DNA from: Diphasiastrum complanatum
Taxonomy: Eukaryota > Streptophyta > Lycopodiopsida > Lycopodiales > Lycopodiaceae
Length of the DNA stretch: 64,000 nt
Assembly (NCBI GenBank): GCA_029204225.1
Contig: CM055111.1
Span: 10,746,785 to 10,810,784 of the forward strand
Direction of reading: 5' to 3'
Under the pieces are notes generated by a model. That model had not been told where the DNA came from. It was given only the letters and a program-made list of their open reading frames with translations, and did no database searches. Both the position numbers and the translations under genes were made by a program. Shown piece after piece: positions 58,027 to 64,000 of this stretch. How positions within the stretch are numbered: position 1 is the stretch's first letter; each line of letters begins with the position of its first letter.

Positions 58027-58686
58027 CAAGAGGTTTACTTTATTTGGTTCAACAAGCCGCCTGTCCCACTGAATGAGCTTCAAGAGCAACTCATCCTGCC
58101 ATTCATACTTTTTGACTGTGCCAGTCAAACCTACTGATAGCGATGGCAAGCGTGGTCCTCCAATTCCACACTCATAAAAATGCTCAACCTTGAGAGATGA
58201 AGGATTATGCATGGAGACACTGTAAATTCCACAGGGCAACTCCTCCCAATAATCATAGATTCCAGAATCTGGGCATCTGAGATTTGCATCAACTAAGGAT
58301 CCTTGATCTTTGGCTTGTCCATGCTTCAGGATTCCTCTATCAATACCTTCCATTGTCTCTTTATGAGAGAAAGCTTCAGTCTTCTTTCCTTTGCAAATCG
58401 AGTTGCTAGAATTGCTAGCAAAATCAAGTGGAAAAATAAAATCCCCCGAAGTGTTCTCATTTTGTACTTTGTCTCTGTAAGGTTTTTCTGAATCACATAA
58501 GTTAACTCCACTACAAATAGTGTGAGGAACGCTTTGATCAGGCACCATCGTGACTGATAAATTTGGTATCTCCTGAGGTGCAACAGACGTGAATACTAGA
58601 CGTGGATCCAAATCAGAGGGCCAATGAACCAATAGACTTCGCCGCCCAAAGGCATCTCGCCCAAACCATAAACTTTGGGATTCTGC
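58027..58686 (-). CDS. ASNSD1: ASNSD1-like, visible exon 4 (end of amidotransferase domain)
   Basis: The 660-bp exon starts AESQSLWFGRDAFGRRSLLV, the block that closes the amidotransferase fold. It goes on with a poorly conserved Ser/Asp-rich stretch, then YDYWEELPCGIYSVSM (WEELP.GIYS is typical) and a tail ending VEPNKVNLL. Acceptor AAATCAG and donor TTG|GTATGC, both phase 0. It joins exon 3 at YWQ|AESQS. Confidence 0.92.
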
Positions 58687-58785
58687 CTGATTTCAGCACA
58701 TTGCAGCACATCAGTCTACATCTAAGTTATCACAGCCATCTATAAGAGTAATAAGATCACTTTAGATAGTGAAAGAAGTGCAAAC

Positions 58786-59003
58786 CTGCCAGTATATTAA
58801 AGCCCAAGGACCTCTTAGTTGTGATAGAACTTGAGGGATGGTAGCATGAGCATTGGAAGAAACTGTAAGACCAATACAACCACAACGTTCTTCCGAATCA
58901 AGGCATAAGTGGCAACTACAAGTGCAGCACTTCTGCAATGCTGACAGTAATATTTCAGAATCATTTTCCTCTGGACCAACAAACAATCCTCCAAAGATCT
59001 CAC
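58786..59003 (-). CDS. ASNSD1: ASNSD1-like, visible exon 3
   Basis: The 218-bp exon continues VYNG of exon 2 with EIFGGLFVGPEENDSEILLS, then a Cys-rich stretch (LQKCCTCSCHLC) and LSQLRGPWALIYWQ. NG(E)IFGG, ND.E.LL and (G)PWA..YWQ are family hallmarks of the class II amidotransferase domain. Acceptor TGAGCAG and donor CAG|GTTTGC. Its first two bases complete the Gly codon of exon 2. Confidence 0.94.
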
Positions 59004-60250
59004 CTGCTCAACATGCATTCACTTAGCTTCACAGTCAACCTATGTTTTCATTCAAGACATCAAAATACCCAGAATGCTGAACACTAGAATGTCAACCTCC
59101 AATTCAAATACTGACAAGTGTCAGTACTAAGTAGAAAATCTATTTTCGAATTCAGCCTACAGAATGGACAACCATCTCTTATAGACTAAAAACTACCTCT
59201 GATAAATTATAGAAGCACCTTTTAGATAAAGGAAGAACGGGATAACAGTAAAACGCAAGAAATAAATAAAACCAAGACTGCAAGGTTTAATGAGCATTGA
59301 AATTTCAAGACTATCCGTTATTTTGAAAGGTACAGCCTTAACTCCCCTTAAAAACACGATGCATTGGGACACTCAGTCATATACTGTAAGAAATTGCAAC
59401 GCATTGCACACAATTAAGGCATGGAGAGTGAAATGCAGAAATTGAGAAGGCAATTCTTTGTAAACCAGAGTGGAAAATTAAATTTATAAATCATTACAGT
59501 TACCGTTACAACTTGCTGTTCTACAGTAACAACCAACCAATAACAATGTATACATCAAAAGCAAATCATGAAGGTTCAATGCACAGCATACTCTGTAATC
59601 AGCCAATCAAAGATCCTCATTGTGCTTCTCACGCACTTTCTTGAGTTGCACACTTCAACATTGTGAAGCTCTAAGATAAAATCTCTCTTTACGGAAGCTT
59701 GTCACATTCTGGGTGCATTGGAGATCAAACATTCATATGAATTTTCTGGCTAAAAACTTCCAAATGTCCACCTAAAATTCAAGTAATTAGCTTTTAGTTA
59801 AAACTTTGGAGATTCATTAGGAAGGCAGCTTCAGGTAGGATTGTGACAAATTTATTTAGGTAGGGCGGTATACCGTATAGGATGGGTAGTAAAGTGAAGT
59901 TTGACAAGTTTGTTAGCTCATGTTTGTTTATAAATTTAAAAGGTCGTGCCCAAAAGTCGACGTACTGAAGAAGACGTCATAATGTTGTGCACTGTAGAAG
60001 GATCAGTGCCCTTAACCTCAGACTGCTACATTCAACAGAGTCTTTTGTGAAGCCTGCCAAAGAGAACTAAGTTCCTGTGGGGAAAGCCAGCTCAATCATT
60101 GGAAGGAAATTGCCAAGCAGTTCAAACCTAACATCCACTAAAGTACCAAATATGCCTCTATCAACGAAGCACTACAAATGGCCACAAAGTACATAAAAAA
60201 AAATATCTGCATTATAAGGATAAATATCTGCAAAGAAAGGGCAAGCATAC
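59004..60250. other. intron sequence, no gene recognised
   Basis: Host intron between exons 2 and 3. No element or reading frame was supported. Confidence 0.6.
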
Positions 60251-60397
60251 CATTGTAAACCAAAACACTGCCACTGCTGTCCTTCAAAGGTTGTGAAACT
60301 TGATGCACTCCTCGGAGTTGTAAAGATGAGCCAACAAGTTGTATCTTTGCTGCCAAGTTCTGGTCTTCTATTGAAATGTGTGGCAGACCACTTTGTG
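60251..60397 (-). CDS. ASNSD1: ASNSD1-like, visible exon 2
   Basis: The exon encodes QSGLPHISIEDQNLAAKIQL and continues with VGSSLQLRG to SGSVLVYNG; GATLQLRG-like and (V)YNG are family motifs. The donor AATG|GTATGC is at 60250. The start is uncertain. The strongest acceptor (TGCTGTTTCAG) would begin the exon at 60437 but puts it out of phase with exon 1 and into a stop. The weaker acceptor TTTTGACAG, beginning at 60397, restores the frame (G plus CA = Ala). I give the in-frame choice. Confidence 0.75.
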
Positions 60398-60514
60398 CTG
60401 TCAAAATTGTTTCATTTGCTTTATCAATGCAACAAGTCTGAAACAGCAATAAAAAAAATACTCGAGTTCAACTTAGACCCATTCTTGAGCTATAAGCTTT
60501 TGTTGAATCCTTAC

Positions 60515-60782
60515 CTTGGCCTGAGGTACCCACAGCACCATCAAGTGGCAGTTCAGCATTCAACTTACAGACACCATTTGTTGTGAGACATTGTTCACAT
60601 TTATGCAAATCCTCGGTCATCTTTCTTAGTTTGGCTGTAGTCTTACATGTTCTTTGGTCATTGTGGCAATTCTTTGGCTCAGCTATGCCAACAGATATTG
60701 TCTGCTGGCCAATATGATCCGGACCCCTCAATGTCAATGCTTCCCAGATATCCCTGATTGTTGGATATTGTATGCTTTTGAC
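60515..60782 (-). CDS. ASNSD1: ASNSD1-like, visible exon 1 (amidotransferase N-terminal part)
   Basis: The frame reads VKSIQYPTIRDIWEALTLRG then PDHIGQQT; the RGPD motif marks the glutamine-binding loop of the class II amidotransferase domain. The donor CAAG|GTAAGG follows 60515. The acceptor is probably CTGTTAAAAG at 60783, preceded by a pyrimidine-rich tract. The stretch after the motif (KNCHNDQRTCKTTAKLRKM) is not clearly conserved. The exon with Met-Cys-Gly-Ile must lie further upstream, beyond this window. Confidence 0.75.
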
Positions 60783-61216
60783 CTTTTAACAGAAAGACAA
60801 ATGTCTCAATCAAGAATAAGAAACATATTGATGCCCGTGGTGAGAAATAACTAGCTAGAATACTCTTATGGAGTAAAGAATGTACACAATTGTATGATTC
60901 ATCACTGATATATATGCAATAACAGCAACAGCGAGAAATGTGGTTACTTGTACGATTGCTTCAAAGAGCAAGTTGTCTATACATTGTCTAGTTGTAAGGA
61001 AGTCCAGCTTGATGATAGCCTTTGTACTTCTGCTTTTTGTTTATCAAAGAGTTTATCTTTCACTTTCTACTTTACATACTTGGCTGTCATCTTGTTGTTG
61101 TGCTATATCACTGTAAGATCACTATTGTGTGTGCGTGTGTATCTACATGTGTGTGAGTGTTATTATGTATGTATGTGTGTATGTGTGTGTATATATGTAT
61201 ATATATTATATACATA
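60783..61216. other. intron sequence with (TG/TA)n microsatellite
   Basis: No MCGI-type start exon was found here. A GTGTGT/TATATA microsatellite occupies about 61125-61213. Confidence 0.6.
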
Positions 61217-63345
61217 TATATATAATAGGTCCCGCGGTACTAGGTACCGCGGGACCATACTGGTACCGCGGTACCACAATATAATAATTTATTTAATATT
61301 TAATATTTTTTTTAACCTAAACCTACCCGCCCCCCTCGCATTTCATCTGAAATTTTTTGCGCCCTCCTCCGCCCTGCCATCGCTGCTGTTTTTGACTGCC
61401 TGCCTTCGATTCCTTGCGTCGCCCTTCGCCCACGCAACGCCTTGCCTTGCATCTGACTTGCTTCGCCCTGCCTTCAACCATTCTCAGCGTCTCTCCAACA
61501 GTGAACCCTGCTGTTTTTTTTCCAGCAATCCATCCTTCCAGCTTTAGCTTCATCTGCATTTTTTCCCTAGTTTTCTCCATCGCAATGGTGCAATCCGACC
61601 TTTCCGGTCTGTGGGACGAGGTGGACGTTGTCAGGTGGGTTGCCGACAAGACCAACAAGACCGGTCAGAAGATCGTGCGTTGCCGATACTGCCTAGTCGA
61701 ATTTGCTACGTCCCTCACTCGCCTTAAAGGCCACCTGCTCGGTGCACGCGCCAAAAATGGTGGCACCTTAAATGCTGCCCCTTGTGGCAGCATGTCCATC
61801 CCCGACAAGCAGCGACTATTGGACACCTACGGGCCGCGGCTCGTGGCGGGGGAGAACACCATTTCGGAGGGCGTTCTCCGGTTTTGCATCGCTCCTTATG
61901 TGGCTGACCCAGAGTTGCTGCCTGCTTAACTAGCACGCACAAGGAGAGGGAGTGCATCCTCATCCCGTCCCATTGCCCCTCATCCCCCTCAGACAGTTCC
62001 GCCTCCGCCACCCGAGCAGGCCCAGGATGCTATTGACGAGGCCTTCGAGGATGTGGATGAGATCCCTTCTTCCTTCCCTTCCCATCCGGATGACCTCCCT
62101 AGCCAGTAGTTTTCATATTCCATGCCAGATCTTGCCCCTCGACCAGTGCACCACACTTATGCTGCTGCACCCATCCCTGCCAGTGCATCTCACTCTCCCC
62201 ATTCCACGTCTACAGCCGATGCATCCACTAGTGCCCAGCCTGTCGCGTCATCGTCCATTCCCGTCACGGTTGGTGCACCATGCTGGAGGTCCACCACCCG
62301 TCGCCCACCAAGTAGAGCCCTTGTGCAGCAGACCATTCGCAATGCGCATCAGCCGCACATGGACAGAGAGGCCACATAGGCCGTGGCAAGTTTGATTTAC
62401 GAGCTGAACCTACCTTTTGCCATCACCAATTCTGAGCCCTTCAGAAAGGCATTCCGCCTTGCACAGTCTGTCAGCCCTAGCTGGAGAGTCCCTGGTTCAA
62501 AGGTTGTCCGCACACACATGCTGAGAGATAGGGTCGAGTCCTTGTCTAGAGAGATGGAGCCTCTACGCCGCCACTGGGCCACATATGGATGCAGCATCAT
62601 GTTCGATGGCTGGACTGATGTCAGGAGGAGGCCGATTCTCAACATCTTGGTCTCCAGCTGCATGGGTACACAGTTTTTGAGAGCCGTGGATTGCGAGAGT
62701 CATATCTGCAGATTTCATGGGTATTCCATCCTATCCATAGGCCCCCAGCATGACGTCACGGTGGTGATGGACAATGCCACCAACTGCATTCAGATGGGTG
62801 TCCTGCTAGAGGCCGAGTTCTCTCACATCGTCCATACCCCCTGTGCAGCGCACGGCATAGACCTTCTCATGGGGGACATAGGTGCACTTCCCTGGGTTAG
62901 AGCCATCGTCCGTGAGGCCATCTTCCTGGTGACTTTTGTCACCAGGAAGATGCGTGTTCTTGCCATGTTCCGGGTGTTCAACATTTGGACCTCCGTAAGC
63001 TAGCCCCCACACGCCTTGCATTCGACTTGGTGGTCATCGACCGTCTGATCAGGTGCAGTGGCGTGCCAGTACGTTTCAGCACACGGAGGATGGGGAGCAC
63101 TTTTCTTCCATGGTGAGGGGAGACCAGTTCTGGAGGGATGCCCAGACATTGTCAAGACTGCTTCGACCACTCTACATTGTGCTCCGCATGGCTGACAGCA
63201 AGGGGTCCACACTCAGACTGATGTATGAGCTCATGATATATATATCCCCTGGTACCGCTGGTATGGTACCGCCAGTACCATAACAGTTGTACCGCCGGTA
63301 CGGTACCGCCCTGGGATCCGCGGTACCAAGGCGGTACCATTTTTC
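61217..63345 (+). mobile_element. hAT-type DNA transposon remnant
   Basis: A broken hAT transposase (separate entry) is preceded at 61219-61276 by a palindromic GGTACCGCGG cluster and an AT-rich TTTAATATTTAAT tract. A similar cluster and tract recur at 63251-63385 in the same direction. The clusters may be element ends. A clean target duplication was not identified, so the limits are approximate. Confidence 0.6.
61585..63240 (+). pseudogene. hAT transposase (BED finger plus DUF659-like core)
   Basis: The start MVQSDLSGLWDEVDVVRWVA is at 61585. A BED-type zinc finger follows (CRYCLVEFATSLTRLKGHL). Then come a Pro/Ser-rich linker and the core LIYELNLPFAITNSEPFRKA, CSIMFDGWTDVRRRPILNIL, VVMDNATNC and TPCAAHGIDLLMGDIGALPW, typical of plant hAT/DUF659 transposases. 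One frame covers 61585-63003 but is interrupted by TAA at 61927, TAG at 62107 and TAG at 62377. A frameshift leads to 63053-63236 (FWRDAQTLSRLLRPLYIVLR). The C-terminal dimerisation domain is missing. Confidence 0.85.
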
Positions 63346-63796
63346 ATATTTTTTTTTTTAATATTTTTAATATTTAATTTTTGCCTATTACCTACCAAAA
63401 CAGGTCAAAAAAATGGAAAAAAAGGGGTTCTGGGTGTAAAAAAAGAGGGTACAGTACATGGTGTAGGGGACTGGTGCAACAACACATGGGCACTGTGGGT
63501 GAGCAGACCATGGGGCCAATAGGAGAGCAACACATGGGGGGAGCATCACATGGGTTTAGGGTACATAGGCACATGGAGGGATGATGGGGATCCACATGGC
63601 CGATCAGGTTGTGGGGATAAATAAGCACTTAGAATGCCATTGTGATCGGCATTTTTAGAGGCTATGAGAGAGCTAGTGATAGACAGTGAGAGAGCAAGCG
63701 AGAGCCGGTGACAGGCTGTGAGAGGCTATTTGAGAGCCAGGGTGCTGTGAGAGGGTGTTCGAGGAGCAGGGTGCTGTGAGGAGAAGGTCGATCGAG
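63346..63796. other. AT-rich tract, CACATGG repeats and possible promoter region
   Basis: Five CACATGG words occur within 63484-63600. An ATAAATA box lies at 63617-63623, and a GAGAG-rich stretch runs from 63660 to 63780, leading to the open frame at 63797. It could be the promoter and leader of another mobile element. Evidence is thin. Confidence 0.35.
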
Positions 63797-64000
63797 ATGG
63801 CAGAGCGCATACCACCAAGGCCCGAGGGAAAAGCCAGTAGGAAGCTCGAGGAAGATATCCGAAGGCACAACGAAAGACATCGGAAGCAAGAGGCAGACAT
63901 TGCAGAGATGCTGCGACAGACTCGGGAGAGACACCCAGAGCTGCAGATCCCCGCCCCCGCTGTGGCCCCTGCCCCCGCTATCGAGCTGGATTTGGATGAG
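63797..64000 (+). CDS. partial unknown open frame at window edge
   Basis: Sixty-eight codons open to the last base. Start MAERIPPRPEGKASRKLEED, then a highly charged helix-like stretch (RHRKQEADIAEMLRQTRER) and a Pro/Ala-rich acidic end. No domain is recognised. The base composition is richer in G and C than the surrounding intron. It could be the N-terminus of a gag or transposase-associated protein of an element beginning near 63.25 kb. No host-gene evidence. Confidence 0.4.
   Translation, partial: MAERIPPRPEGKASRKLEEDIRRHNERHRKQEADIAEMLRQTRERHPELQIPAPAVAPAPAIELDLDE

Noticed and set aside
61323-61658. 111-codon minus frame opposite the hAT start
   Set aside because: It overlaps the BED-finger coding sequence antisense and has no recognisable motif.

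Overview
The window reads as intron-rich nuclear DNA of a land plant with a large, repeat-laden genome. The species cannot be fixed from this sequence. The grounds are: a spliced host gene with plant-type short exons and introns of more than 20 kb; Ty3/gypsy elements primed by initiator-Met tRNA, of which at least elements A, B, D1, E, H and the derivatives C and G carry a chromodomain (chromoviruses); LINE, Copia and hAT remnants; and no bacterial features.

The backbone is one host gene on the minus strand, an asparagine-synthetase-domain protein (ASNSD1-like). Eleven exons were placed by GT..AG sites and reading phase: 60515-60782, 60251-60397 (or 60437), 58786-59003, 58027-58686, 57285-57731, 53520-53664, 30576-30681, 30268-30361, 8858-9156, 2741-2840 and 2528-2644. 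Together they give 867 in-frame codons. The gene runs off both ends of the window: the exon with the N-terminal Cys (MCGI) and the last exon are not seen. Almost everything else lies inside its introns.

Intron layout, left to right. 1-2527: LINE tail plus a decayed gypsy piece (A). 2841-8857: gypsy B (minus), ending head to head with a plus-strand integrase scrap. 9157-30267: a nest of gypsy elements. F (plus, oldest) was entered by G (minus, 10493-20950, 5-bp target duplication GCTAT), which holds a second chromovirus H (about 13205-18890). F was also entered by C (plus, 23439-29312, duplication TGGGC). 30682-53519: gypsy D as LTR-internal-LTR-internal (31869-37962), a Copia scrap, a LINE, an ORF1-only LINE copy, and gypsy E (44931-51633, duplication TTAAC, LTRs about 1% diverged). 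53665-57284 holds a second ORF1-only LINE copy. Beyond 61 kb lie a broken hAT transposase and a partial open frame cut by the window edge.

Main points of interest. (1) Elements C, F and G are gypsy derivatives in which the RT-RNaseH-integrase part is replaced by about 1.8 kb of unfamiliar, aromatic-rich open frame between protease and chromodomain. (2) The LTRs of C, E and G start with AG and end with CT, proven by three separate 5-bp target duplications; the D and B LTRs have the same ends. (3) Most premature stops in these elements are CAG to TAG, as expected from CHG methylation. (4) Two LINE copies carry ORF1 joined directly to the 3' UTR, like mammalian HAL1.
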